Shown piece after piece: positions 1 through 13,122 of a DNA stretch of 64,000 nucleotides. The translations under genes and the position numbers were made by a program. The first letter of the stretch is position 1; each line of letters opens with the position of its first letter. The notes under the pieces are model-generated. The model worked only from the letters and a program-made list of their open reading frames with translations, made no database searches and had not been told where the DNA came from. The stretch comes from Rubrivivax sp. SCN 71-131 (GTDB lineage: Bacteria; Pseudomonadota; Gammaproteobacteria; Burkholderiales; Burkholderiaceae_C). The stretch lies in the NCBI GenBank assembly GCA_001724995.1, contig MEFD01000013.1:283931-347930 (forward strand), written 5' to 3'.

Positions 1-1685
<1,685 letters not shown>

Positions 1686-1720
1686 CGCAGCTGCTCCTGA
1701 CGGTCAGTTCAACACGGGCT

Positions 1721-3274
<1,554 letters not shown>

Positions 3275-3322
3275 GTGTCTCTCCGGATTCGGTCAGGCGC
3301 GCGGGGGAGCGTCGGGCTCGCC

Positions 3323-3856
3323 TCACGCGGTCAGCGCGGCCTTCATCTGTTCCAAACGGGCCTTGACGGAGGTGTCGAGCACCTCGTCGCCCACGACGGC
3401 GCGAATGCCGCCGATCAGCTCGGGGTCGACCTGCACCGTGGCTTCGAGGCGGCGCGCGAAGCGCTTCTCGAGCGCGGCCATGACCTCGGCCAGCTGCGCG
3501 TCGGCCAGCGGGAAGGCGCTGTGGACGACGGCGTCCGAGACGCCGCTGGCGGCATTGACGAGCGCCTGGAACTGCGACGCGATCTCGGGCAGCACCGACA
3601 GGCGGCCGTTGTCGACCACCGCGCGCAGGAAGTTCTGCGCCGCCGCACTCAGCACCACGCCCTTGCGGCCGAGCACGTCGGAGACGACGTTGAAGATCAT
3701 CGCGGGGCCGATCTTCGGGCTGTCCGCGAAGCGGCGCAGCGCCTCGTCGTCGGCCACCGCGCCCAGCGCGTTCACCTCGGCGGCGAGCGCTGCGCCGCCG
3801 CCGGTCTTGAACAAGGCCTCGGCGTAGGGCCGGGCGAGGGTGGCGAGCTCGGCCAT
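3323..3856 (-). CDS. atpH: F1 ATP synthase subunit delta
   Basis: Peripheral-stalk subunit joining the b dimer to the top of F1. The protein has 177 residues, the usual size. It begins [16 protein letters not shown], the typical delta N-terminus, and contains the conserved C-terminal stretch [20 protein letters not shown] with the family's GG turn. It starts two bases after the atpF stop codon, so the two peripheral-stalk genes are probably translationally coupled. Order and length leave little room for another interpretation. Confidence 0.97.
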   Translation of the reverse strand: MAELATLARPYAEALFKTGGGAALAAEVNALGAVADDEALRRFADSPKIGPAMIFNVVSDVLGRKGVVLSAAAQNFLRAVVDNGRLSVLPEIASQFQALVNAASGVSDAVVHSAFPLADAQLAEVMAALEKRFARRLEATVQVDPELIGGIRAVVGDEVLDTSVKARLEQMKAALTA

Positions 3857-3858
3857 CT

Positions 3859-4329
3859 TCAGAGCTCCGCCTTCAAGCGGCCCAGCAGCTCGGCGTGCAC
3901 GCCGGCGTCGACCTCGCGGCGCAGAATCGCCTCGGCGCCCTTGACGGCAAGGCCGGCGACCTGCTCGCGCAGCACCTCGCGCGCCTTCACCGAGGCCTGC
4001 TCGGCTTCGGCGCGCGCTGCGGCGATGATCTTGTTGGCCTCCTCGACGGCGCGACCCTTGGCCTCCTCGACCATCTGCTGCGCCGTGCGCTCGGCGTCGG
4101 CGATGCGCTTGGTGGCGTCCTCGCGCGCCTTCGAGAGTTCGACCTCGACGCGCTTGTTCGCCGCAGCCAGGTCGGCCTTGGCCTTGTCGGCGGCCGAAAG
4201 GCCTTCGGCGATCTTCTTCGCGCGCTCGTCCAGCGCCGCCGTGATGGGCGGCCAGACAAAGCGCATCGTGAACCAGACCAGGATCGCGAAGACGATCATC
4301 TGGACGATCAGGGAGGCATTGATGCTCAC
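3859..4329 (-). CDS. atpF: Fo ATP synthase subunit b
   Basis: Peripheral-stalk subunit: one N-terminal membrane helix followed by a long charged coiled coil that dimerises and holds F1 against rotation. The 156 residues begin [19 protein letters not shown], a hydrophobic anchor at about residues 5-27, and continue with an Ala/Lys/Glu-rich helix to the end. The start is GTG at 4329, needed to include the membrane anchor. The usual Pro-Pro-Ile bend after the anchor is present (WPPIT). It lies between atpE and atpH as in other betaproteobacteria. Confidence 0.97.
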   Translation of the reverse strand: MSINASLIVQMIVFAILVWFTMRFVWPPITAALDERAKKIAEGLSAADKAKADLAAANKRVEVELSKAREDATKRIADAERTAQQMVEEAKGRAVEEANKIIAAARAEAEQASVKAREVLREQVAGLAVKGAEAILRREVDAGVHAELLGRLKAEL

Positions 4330-4404
4330 GGCTGTGACCTCGTCATGGGGGGATCAGGGCAGCGGCACTGACCGCCACGCCCCGCGAACCGGCTGCGCGA
4401 AGGC

Positions 4405-6173
<1,769 letters not shown>

Positions 6174-6207
6174 CGAATTGCGCGGATGCGGTCAGCAAAG
6201 CCTCGGA

Positions 6208-6235
6208 AGTATACGAGAAAACCCGGGTGTTCCAA
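6208..6235 (-). promoter_or_regulatory. Predicted sigma-70 promoter of the atp operon
   Basis: On the minus strand a -35 box TTGGAA (6235-6230) and a -10 box TATACT (6213-6208) are separated by 16 bases. They match the consensus at 4 of 6 and 5 of 6 positions. Transcription would begin near 6200 and give a leader of about 27 bases before atpI. The A/T-rich patch stands out in GC-rich surroundings, which strengthens the call. Confidence 0.7.
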
Positions 6236-6404
6236 GAGTTCCCGCGCCGGCGCGCGCCGGGATGGCGTCGCGCGCCCGTCCCGCGCCGGTCACGCGCCGG
6301 CTTGCCCTGCACGAACCCGTGACGAGGCCGGATGTGGTCTCATCGCGTCTTCGCCTGTCCCTCGGCGGCCGGAACCGAACGGCCCGGCCGTCGCTCCAAC
6401 GCCG

Positions 6405-8567
6405 ATGTTCCGCTCGATCCTCCTCCTGTGCGCCGCGCTGGCGCTGGCGCTGCCTGCGGGCGCGATGGGTTCCAACGTCGTGACGACGCCGCAGGTGCGC
6501 GCCGAACTGCTGGCCCATGCGCCCGAGGGCGTGGGCCCCGGCAGGCCGTTGCAGCTCGGGCTGTTGATCGAGCACCAGCCGCAGTGGCATACGTACTGGA
6601 AGAACCCCGGCGATTCCGGCATGCCGACGACGCTCGCCTGGACGCTCCCCGCCCACCTGCAGGCCGGCGGGATCGAGTGGCCGACGCCGAAGCGGCTTCC
6701 CGTCGGTCCGTTGATGAACTATGGCTACGAGGGCCGCACGCTGCTGCCGGTGGCGGTCGACGTGACCCAGGCGCCTGCCGGCGCCAGCGTGCGCATCGCC
6801 CTCGATGCCGAATGGCTGGCCTGCAAGGAAGTGTGCATCCCCGAGTCGGGACACTTCGAGCTCGACCTGCCGGTGCAGGCCGCCACGGCCGCGCAAGGCG
6901 CGCTTTTCGCCGCGGCCGAGGCGGCGCGGCCGCGTCCCCGGCCCGAGGCGCAGGCGTCCGCGCGCCTGGAGGGCGAGGCGCTGGTGTTCGAGGTGCACGG
7001 GCTGCCCGAAGACTGGCGGGGCAAGGCCGTCGAGCTCCTGCCCGAGACCGCCGGCGTGCTGCTCAACGCCGCCCCGGTGCAGGCGAGCTGGAACGGCGGG
7101 CAGTGGACGGCGCGCGCAGCACTCGATCCGCAGCGCAGCGAAGGACCGCCGGCGATGCCGCTGGTGCTGGTCGGCGCCGGCTCGTCGGCGGGCGTGCAGC
7201 TGACGGCGACGGTGACGACGCCCTGGCCGGCGCTGGCTGCGCTGCCCACGCTCGCCGCCCCCGCGCCCGGGGAGGCGTTCGCGCCGCCCCCGGCAACCCC
7301 GAGTTCGGCCCCGGGCCCAGGCCTGGGTCTTGGGCTCGCCCTGGGCCTGGCCCTGCTCGGCGGCATGCTGCTCAACCTCATGCCCTGCGTGTTCCCGGTG
7401 CTCTCGCTCAAGGTGCTCGGCTTCGCCGCGCACGCCGAGGACCGCCGCGGCCTGCTGGCCGGCGGCCTGGCCTACACCGTGGGCGTCGTCGTCTCCTTCG
7501 TCGCCCTGGCCGCGCTGCTGCTGGGCTTGCGCGCCGGAGGCGAGCAGCTGGGCTGGGGTTTCCAGCTGCAGAGCCCGCTGTTCGTGGCCGCGCTGGCGGC
7601 CCTGTTCACGCTCATCGGGCTGAACCTCGCCGGCGTCTTCGAGATCGGCGCGGTGCTGCCGGCACGCTGGTCGGCCGCGCGCGCGCGGCACCCGCTGCTC
7701 GACTCGCTGCTCACCGGCGTGCTCGCCGTGGCCGTGGCCTCGCCCTGCACGGCACCGTTCATGGGCGCCGCGCTCGGGGCGGCGGTGACCTTGCCGACGC
7801 CCCAGGCGCTGGCGGTGTTCGCGATGCTCGGCCTGGGGATGGCGCTGCCCTACCTGCTGGCCAGTGCCTGGCCCGCGCTGGCGCGCGCGCTGCCGCGGCC
7901 GGGTGCCTGGATGGCGCACTTCAAGGTGCTGCTGGCCTTCCCGATGTTCGCCACGGTCATCTGGCTCGTCTGGGTGCTCGGCCAGCAGAGCGGCATCGAC
8001 GGCGTCGCGGCACTGCTGGGCGTGCTGCTGGCGCTGGCCTTCCTCGCCTGGGCGCTGGGTTCGCCCGCGCTCGGCGCGCGCGCACGAACCGGCCTCGCCA
8101 CGCTGGCGCTCGCGCTGGCCCTGCCGATCTTCGGCTGGGCCTGGCCGGCGCTGCATGCCGAGCCGTCGAGTGCGGCAACACCGCACGAAGCGGGCTGGGA
8201 GGCCTGGAGCCCCGAGCGCCTGGCCGAGCTCACCGCGGCCGGCCGGCCAGCCTTCGTCGATTTCACCGCCGCCTGGTGCGTGACCTGCCAGTACAACAAG
8301 CGCACGACGCTGGCCGACGCCGAGGTGCTGGCGGCCTTCCGCGCGCACGACGTGGCGCTGCTGCGTGCCGACTGGACGCGCCGCGACGCCCGCATCACCG
8401 CCGAACTGGCCCGCCTGGGCCGCAGCGGCGTGCCGGTGTACGCGCTGCATGCCGGCGACGGCGCGCCGCCGCGCCTGCTGGCCGAGATCCTGCGCGTCTC
8501 TGAGGTGAAGGCAGCGCTCGCCGGGCTGGACGCGGGCGCGCGCGCCAAGTCCGCGGCGCTGCGCTGA
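6405..8567 (+). CDS. DsbD/ScsB-family thiol:disulfide reductant transporter
   Basis: Membrane protein that passes electrons from cytoplasmic thioredoxin to periplasmic thiol proteins. The 720 residues begin with a signal peptide (about 1-20). A periplasmic N-terminal domain follows, with YWKNPGDSGMPT and a Cys pair in LACKEVCIPES, the pattern of the ScsB branch. The eight-helix membrane core has cysteines in MPCVFP (Cys328) and SPCTAP (Cys448). A C-terminal thioredoxin domain carries CVTC at 625-628. All three redox centres are therefore intact. The ATG at 6405 was chosen because it begins the signal peptide; the frame stays open further upstream without support. It is transcribed divergently from the atp operon. 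The partner substrate is not encoded nearby. Confidence 0.9.
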   Translation: MFRSILLLCAALALALPAGAMGSNVVTTPQVRAELLAHAPEGVGPGRPLQLGLLIEHQPQWHTYWKNPGDSGMPTTLAWTLPAHLQAGGIEWPTPKRLPVGPLMNYGYEGRTLLPVAVDVTQAPAGASVRIALDAEWLACKEVCIPESGHFELDLPVQAATAAQGALFAAAEAARPRPRPEAQASARLEGEALVFEVHGLPEDWRGKAVELLPETAGVLLNAAPVQASWNGGQWTARAALDPQRSEGPPAMPLVLVGAGSSAGVQLTATVTTPWPALAALPTLAAPAPGEAFAPPPATPSSAPGPGLGLGLALGLALLGGMLLNLMPCVFPVLSLKVLGFAAHAEDRRGLLAGGLAYTVGVVVSFVALAALLLGLRAGGEQLGWGFQLQSPLFVAALAALFTLIGLNLAGVFEIGAVLPARWSAARARHPLLDSLLTGVLAVAVASPCTAPFMGAALGAAVTLPTPQALAVFAMLGLGMALPYLLASAWPALARALPRPGAWMAHFKVLLAFPMFATVIWLVWVLGQQSGIDGVAALLGVLLALAFLAWALGSPALGARARTGLATLALALALPIFGWAWPALHAEPSSAATPHEAGWEAWSPERLAELTAAGRPAFVDFTAAWCVTCQYNKRTTLADAEVLAAFRAHDVALLRADWTRRDARITAELARLGRSGVPVYALHAGDGAPPRLLAEILRVSEVKAALAGLDAGARAKSAALR

Positions 8568-8608
8568 GCGCGCCGGCCGCGGCGGCCGTCGCGGCGAACG
8601 CGCAGCAG

Positions 8609-9121
8609 CTACCAGTGCGTAGCCGTCGAGCCGAGGTCGGCTTTCAGGTAATGAGCTCCGGCAATCGGGTTGAAGTAGTAGGGCGGGATCTCCTCGAAAC
8701 CCAGCGACAGGTAGAGCCCGCGCGCGGCCTCCATCTCGTCCAGCGTGTCCAGCAGCAGGCTGGAGTAGCCGGCCTGCATCGCATGGTCGATCAGCACCTG
8801 CGCCATTTGCCGCCCGAGCCCGAAGCGGCGGAAGGCCGGGCGCACGTACAGGCGCTTCATCTCGCAGGCATTGGCGTAGTCGGCGTCGGGCAGCGGACGC
8901 AAGGCGCCGCAGCCGGCGGGCTGGCCGTCGACCAGCGCCAACAGCAGCACGCCTCCGGGCGGCGCGTAATCGGCGGGCAGCGCGGCAAGCTCGGCCTCGA
9001 AGCCCTGGAAGGCGAGGTCCACGCCGAGTGAATCGGCGTATTCGCGAAAGAGTCCGCGCACCGCGTCGAGCGCCGCCGCACCCTCGGCCTGGACGACTTC
9101 GATCGAAGGCTGGGTCTGCAT
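8609..9121 (-). CDS. GNAT-family N-acetyltransferase
   Basis: Predicted acetyl-CoA-dependent N-acyltransferase of about 170 residues; the substrate is unknown. The acetyl-CoA-binding motif A is clear, with MKRLYVRPAFRRFGLGRQMA containing the R-x-x-G-x-G/A loop. The family's C-terminal GYSSLLLDTLDEMEAARGLY and LGFEEIPPYYF follow. I chose the ATG at 9121 over one at 9157 because GAGGG precedes it at good distance and the longer form would overlap the upstream cytochrome gene by 29 bases. It starts 7 bases after that gene's stop codon, so the two are probably one transcript. It may detoxify or modify a small amine or a protein N-terminus, but the sequence does not say which. Confidence 0.9.
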   Translation of the reverse strand: MQTQPSIEVVQAEGAAALDAVRGLFREYADSLGVDLAFQGFEAELAALPADYAPPGGVLLLALVDGQPAGCGALRPLPDADYANACEMKRLYVRPAFRRFGLGRQMAQVLIDHAMQAGYSSLLLDTLDEMEAARGLYLSLGFEEIPPYYFNPIAGAHYLKADLGSTATHW

Positions 9122-9128
9122 GCCGCCC

Positions 9129-9827
9129 TCAGGCCCCCAGGCGCACCACCCAGGCAACCAGCGCCGCGCTGGCCGCCAGCAGCAGCAGGGCCAGCAGCCG
9201 CGTGGCGCCGCTATCGCGCGCGGCGGGCGCGCCCGCGCCGGGCAGCGTCTTGTCGCCGGTGATCATCGGCAGCACCAGGCTGCGCTGCCTGAACACGCGG
9301 TAGTAGACGATGGCGCCCACGTGCAACAGCACCAGCGCCATCAGCAGGGCGATGCCCGGGCCGGTGTGCCAGGCCGTGGCCCAGGCCGCCGTGGCCCCGC
9401 TGACGAAGCGATTGAGCGGGCCCACGCTTGCGATCTCGTCATCGGCCACCAGCCCCGCGCCGACCTGTGCCGCCAGCAGCAGCAGCATCGCCAGCACCGA
9501 CAGGGCGCCCAGGGGGCTGTGGCCGACGTCGTGATGATCCTCGCGGCGCGAGCGCCCGCGCAGATAGCGCAACAGCGCGCCGGGGCCGGGGACGAAGTGC
9601 GCGAAGCGCGACCAATGCCCGCCGACGAGACCCCACGCCAGCCTGAACAGCAGCAGCGCGAAGACGAAGTAGCCGATGCGAAAGTGCCAGGTCATCGCGC
9701 CGCCGCCGATCTTGCCGGTGATCACCTGCGCCACCAGCGCCCCGGTCAGCAGCCAGTGAAAGGCGCGTGTGGGCAGATCCCAGACGCGCACGCGGGCGCC
9801 ATCGGCGGGGCGGGGCGGATGGTTCAT
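9129..9827 (-). CDS. Cytochrome b561-type membrane protein
   Basis: Inner-membrane di-haem cytochrome b that probably exchanges electrons between the quinone pool and a periplasmic c-type cytochrome. The 232 residues show four hydrophobic helices. Likely haem-ligand histidines occur in TRAFHWLLTG (helix 1), MTWHFRIGY (helix 2), AWHTGPGIALL (helix 3) and VLLHVGAIVYYR (helix 4), the pattern of the Ni,Fe-hydrogenase-type/b561 family. The charged segment RGRSRREDHHDVGHSP lies between helices 2 and 3. It is divergent from the cytochrome c' gene across about 220 bases, an arrangement that suggests a redox partnership; that is inference. Confidence 0.88.
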   Translation of the reverse strand: MNHPPRPADGARVRVWDLPTRAFHWLLTGALVAQVITGKIGGGAMTWHFRIGYFVFALLLFRLAWGLVGGHWSRFAHFVPGPGALLRYLRGRSRREDHHDVGHSPLGALSVLAMLLLLAAQVGAGLVADDEIASVGPLNRFVSGATAAWATAWHTGPGIALLMALVLLHVGAIVYYRVFRQRSLVLPMITGDKTLPGAGAPAARDSGATRLLALLLLAASAALVAWVVRLGA

Positions 9828-10049
9828 CGGTCGGATCTCCGTCGGTGCGGCGGGGTGGCGGTGCGACTCGGACCATACCGCGAAACCTTGGCCAGACGAG
9901 CGAGCGGCGGCGCTGGCGGCGGCGGCCGCGCAAGCCGAGCGCGGCCGCCGGGCTTTGGCCGAGGGCGAGGCAGCCGCGTGCGTCGATCCCTAAACTCGGC
10001 GCCGGCTCGCGCCATCCCGTGCCCGATGCCGCTTCCGGAGATGACCCGC

Positions 10050-10520
10050 ATGAATCGCCTGCTCCCCCCCCTCGCCCTGATCGCCGGCCTGGCCTGCGCG
10101 ATCCCTGCGTCCGCGCAATTCCAGAAGTCGGAAGACGCGATCAAGTACCGCCAGGGCGCCTTTCGCGTGATGGCCGAGCACTTCGGACGCATCGGCGCCA
10201 TGGCCAACGGCCGCGTGCCCTTCGACGCCAAGGTGGCGCAGGAGAACATGGCCCTCGTCGTCGCGCTGCACAAGCTGCCGTTCAGCGCCTTCGCCGAGGG
10301 TACCGACAAGGGCGCGCCGCAGCGTGCCCGGCCGGAGGTCTGGAAGGACGGCGCCAAGTTCAAGGCTGCCATCGAGCGCATGATGAGCGAGGTGGCCAAG
10401 CTCGACGCGGCGGCCAAGGGCGGCAGCCTCGACGCCGTGAAGAGCGCCTTCGGCGCCACCGGCGGCGCCTGCAAGGCCTGCCATGACGACTTCCGCGCCC
10501 GGGACTACTCCAGCAACTGA
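10050..10520 (+). CDS. Cytochrome c' (periplasmic four-helix-bundle cytochrome)
   Basis: Periplasmic high-spin c-type cytochrome; family members bind NO and protect against nitrosative stress. The 156-residue precursor has a signal peptide (1-22) ending in ASA. The single haem site CKACH is at 141-145, near the C-terminus, which is diagnostic of the class II cytochromes c. The N-terminal helix has FRVMAEHFGRIGAMANG, another family pattern. ATG 10050 is preferred because GGAG (10037-10040) is 9 bases upstream; ATG 10041 abuts that site. It is divergent from the b561 gene. Physiological role is inferred from the family. Confidence 0.93.
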   Translation: MNRLLPPLALIAGLACAIPASAQFQKSEDAIKYRQGAFRVMAEHFGRIGAMANGRVPFDAKVAQENMALVVALHKLPFSAFAEGTDKGAPQRARPEVWKDGAKFKAAIERMMSEVAKLDAAAKGGSLDAVKSAFGATGGACKACHDDFRARDYSSN

Positions 10521-10559
10521 GCGCCGCGGCCGCCGCGCGATCAGCCGGCGGCCGGCGCG
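10521..10559. terminator. GC-rich hairpin between convergent genes
   Basis: A strong imperfect inverted repeat, GCGCC(GC)GGCCGCCG pairing with CGGCGGCCGGCGC across a nine-base loop, begins right after the cytochrome c' stop and reaches into the last codons of the convergent AlaX gene. There is no T-run, so it is at best a bidirectional hairpin that slows polymerase or blocks 3' exonucleases. Confidence 0.4.
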
Positions 10560-11263
10560 GCAAAGCCGAGCACGACCCTGCGGGTCATCGCGCTCTTCTT
10601 CTCGATCTTGGTGACGAGCACGGCGCCGATCGCCGCCGTATTGGCGACGTGCGTGCCGCCGCAGGGCTGCAGGTCCACGCCTTCGATCTCGATCACGCGC
10701 ACGCGCCCGAGACCGCGCGGGGGCTGCACGCTCATGCTGCGCACGAGACCCGGGTTGGCGTCGAGCTCGGCCTCGGCGATCCAGCGCCCGCGCACCGGAT
10801 GCGCCGCCGCGACCAGCCGCGCCAGGCCCGCGGTGAGTGCGGCCTTGTCCAGCGGCTCCTGGGTGTGGAAATCCAGCCGCGCGTAGCCGGCGGTAATGCT
10901 GCAGCCGTCCACCGGGTGCGGCACCAGCGCGCACAGCAGGTGGGTCGCGGTGTGAAAGCGCATGTGCGCCTGCCGGCGCTGTCCATCGATGCAGGCATGC
11001 ACGCGCTCGCCCGGCTGCAGCCTCGGCGCGTCCGCGGCCGGCACATGCGCGATCGCGCCTGGACGCCCCTTGTGCTTGCGCGTGTCGACGATGGCCACGC
11101 GCCGGCCGTCGGCGGTGACGAGATCGCCGGCGTCGCCGGCCTGGCCCCCGCCCAGCGGATAGAAGACGGTACGGTCGAGCACGATGCCTTCCTCGTCCAC
11201 CGCCAGCACGGTGGCCGCGCAGGATTGCAGGTCCGCGTCGTCGCGAAAGAGTTCTTCGGTCAC
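10541..11263 (-). CDS. AlaX-type alanyl-tRNA editing hydrolase
   Basis: Free-standing editing domain that hydrolyses mischarged Ser- or Gly-tRNA(Ala) in trans. The 240 residues carry the zinc/catalytic motif HTATH at 104-108 and the second motif CGGTH at 201-205, with FYPLGGGQAGDAG in the N-terminal domain, as in AlaRS editing domains. The start is GTG 11263, inside the stop of the VOC gene (GTGA overlap), which indicates translational coupling. It is the third gene of an aminotransferase-VOC-AlaX unit. The wider family also includes editing domains for other tRNAs; the C-GG-TH motif supports tRNA(Ala). Confidence 0.9.
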   Translation of the reverse strand: MTEELFRDDADLQSCAATVLAVDEEGIVLDRTVFYPLGGGQAGDAGDLVTADGRRVAIVDTRKHKGRPGAIAHVPAADAPRLQPGERVHACIDGQRRQAHMRFHTATHLLCALVPHPVDGCSITAGYARLDFHTQEPLDKAALTAGLARLVAAAHPVRGRWIAEAELDANPGLVRSMSVQPPRGLGRVRVIEIEGVDLQPCGGTHVANTAAIGAVLVTKIEKKSAMTRRVVLGFAAPAAG

Positions 11264-11913
11264 GCCAGGGTCTCCAGGGTCACGTCCCCGTTCGGGGTCG
11301 ACAGCCGGGCGCGCAGCGCGGGTCCGGCATCGTCGACGGCAGTGACGCCGCGCAGGCGCAGCACCTCGCGCACGCGCGGCGGCAGGTGGTTGACAACGAG
11401 CGCCTGCAGGGCCACGCCGCGCGCGGGCATGGTCGCGGTCGGGTGCGCGCCCTGCCACTGGATGAGCGTGGGCAGCGCGCCCGCGTGGGCGAGCCGGCCG
11501 TCGCTGCGCACGAGGATCTGCCATTGCAGCAGCCCCTGCGGCGTCGGCCGGCTCGCGGCCACCGGGTCGCCCGGCGCCTCGCCGACGTTGATCAGCCCCC
11601 AGCGGTGCATGTCCAGCATCGGCGAGCGGCCCACCCAGTGGATCAGCCGCGGCCCGCCCGAAAGGTCGGTCTCGTCGAGTCCGAACCAGCGTCGACGCAC
11701 CGGGGGCGGCGCTTCGGGGTCGATGGCGATGATCTCCAGGTAGGCCTGCGCATAGCCGGCGCCGGCGATGTTCAGCACGCGGTTGTGCGTGCCGAAGAGC
11801 GCATGGCGCCCGCCGGCCTCGGGGGCGGCGCCGAGCATGCGTTCGCACCAGGCCGCGCCCTCGGCCAGCGTGGCGGCAGCGACGACGAGATGATCGACGG
11901 CAACGAAGCTCAC
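11260..11913 (-). CDS. VOC-superfamily (glyoxalase-like) protein
   Basis: Small protein of 217 residues with a vicinal-oxygen-chelate fold. Visible features are the N-terminal VDHLVVAAATLAEGAAW, a His in FGTHNRVLNI and a Glu in YAQAYLEIIAIDPE. These three are the usual metal-ligand positions of the Glyoxalase_3-type subfamily. The substrate is unknown. It starts with GTG at 11913, overlapping the aminotransferase stop as GTGA, and ends in a second GTGA overlap with the AlaX gene. The tight packing suggests a shared role in amino-acid metabolism or quality control, but that remains inference. Confidence 0.82.
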   Translation of the reverse strand: MSFVAVDHLVVAAATLAEGAAWCERMLGAAPEAGGRHALFGTHNRVLNIAGAGYAQAYLEIIAIDPEAPPPVRRRWFGLDETDLSGGPRLIHWVGRSPMLDMHRWGLINVGEAPGDPVAASRPTPQGLLQWQILVRSDGRLAHAGALPTLIQWQGAHPTATMPARGVALQALVVNHLPPRVREVLRLRGVTAVDDAGPALRARLSTPNGDVTLETLA

Positions 11914-13082
11914 GACGACAAGGCCTCGGCAAGCACGCGGCCCAGCGCCGCCACACCCTGCTCGATGCGTGCCGGCGCGACGGTGACGAAGCTCAGCCGC
12001 AGCGTGCTCGCGCGCGCGTTGCCGGCGAAGAAGGCCGCGCCCGGCACGTAGGCCATGCCGGCCTCGACCGCCCTGGGCAGCAGCGCCGTGGCGTCCAGCG
12101 CGGCCGGCAACTCGACCCAGAAGAACATGCCGCCCGATGGCACGGCCCAGCGGCAGCCCGGCGGCAGGTGACGCTGCAGCGCGTCGCGCATCGCATCACG
12201 CTGGGCCTTGTAGCGCGCGCGCAGCGCCGGCAGGTGCTGCTGCAGGAAGCCGTCCTTGATCACCTCGTAGACCACGCGCTGGTTGAAGCCCGGGGTGTGC
12301 AGATCAGCCGCCTGCTTGGCCTGCAGCAACTTCGGGAAGAGCGACGGCGGCGCGACCACGTAGCCCAGCCGCAGCCCGGGCGCCAGCACCTTGGAGAAGG
12401 AGCCGAGGTAGATCGCCTCGCCGGCCATCGCCACGCTCACCGGCGGCGGCGGCGGCGCATCGAACCACAGCTCGCCGTAGGGGTTGTCCTCGACGATCGG
12501 CAGACCGATGGCCTGCGCGCGCGCCGCCAGCGCCTGCCGTCGGGCCGCACCCAGGCAGCACCCGCTCGGGTTCTGGAAATTGGGCAGCAGGTAGAGGAAG
12601 CGCGCGCCGGCCGCGACCTCGAGCTGCTCCGGGCTCGGACCCTCGTCGTCGCAGGGCACGCTGACGTAATCCGCCTCGTAGGGATTGAAGGCCTGCAGCG
12701 CGCCCAGGTAGGTGGGCGACTCCACCGCCACGCGGCTGCCCGGGTCGATCAGCACCTTGCCGACCAGGTCCAGCCCCTGCTGCGAGCCGGTGGTGATCAG
12801 CACCTGCTGCGCCTGCGCCTGCAGCCCGTGCGCCTCCAGGTCCGCCGCGACCCACTCGCGCAGCGGCCCGAAGCCCTCGCTGGACGCGTACTGCAGCGCC
12901 TCGCGCGGGTGCTCGCGCAGCACGCGCGCGCAGGCCTCGGCCATCGCCGCCACCGGGAAACCTTCGGCCGCGGGCAGCCCGCCGGCCAGGGAAATCACCC
13001 CCGGGCGCTCGGTGAGCTTGAGGATCTCGCGGATGGTCGAGGGTTCGAGCCGGGCCGCGCGGGCGGCCAATGTCCAGTTCAT
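11910..13082 (-). CDS. PLP-dependent aminotransferase (class I/II, 2-aminoadipate/MocR-like catalytic fold)
   Basis: Fold-type I aminotransferase of 390 residues without an N-terminal GntR DNA-binding domain. The PLP lysine is Lys231 in LGSFSKVLAPGLRLGY. Other family marks are SLAGGLPAAEGFP near residue 31, ITTGSQQGLDL near 96, NFQNPSG near 168 and EDNPYGELWF near 198. This branch contains 2-aminoadipate and broad-range aromatic or valine aminotransferases, so exact specificity cannot be read. The ATG at 13082 begins MNWTLAARAARLEPSTIREI, the common N-terminus. It leads the run into the VOC and AlaX genes and follows an EamA exporter, hinting at amino-acid turnover and export. Confidence 0.9.
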   Translation of the reverse strand: MNWTLAARAARLEPSTIREILKLTERPGVISLAGGLPAAEGFPVAAMAEACARVLREHPREALQYASSEGFGPLREWVAADLEAHGLQAQAQQVLITTGSQQGLDLVGKVLIDPGSRVAVESPTYLGALQAFNPYEADYVSVPCDDEGPSPEQLEVAAGARFLYLLPNFQNPSGCCLGAARRQALAARAQAIGLPIVEDNPYGELWFDAPPPPPVSVAMAGEAIYLGSFSKVLAPGLRLGYVVAPPSLFPKLLQAKQAADLHTPGFNQRVVYEVIKDGFLQQHLPALRARYKAQRDAMRDALQRHLPPGCRWAVPSGGMFFWVELPAALDATALLPRAVEAGMAYVPGAAFFAGNARASTLRLSFVTVAPARIEQGVAALGRVLAEALSS

Positions 13083-13122
13083 CTGCGGAAGTCTCCTGCG
13101 GGCGGCGGATCGGCGCCGTTCT

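Noticed and set aside
8568..8608. Terminator hairpin between the DsbD-like and GNAT genes
   Set aside because: Only a 5-bp stem CGGCC/GGCCG could be formed and there is no T-run; not enough support in GC-rich sequence.
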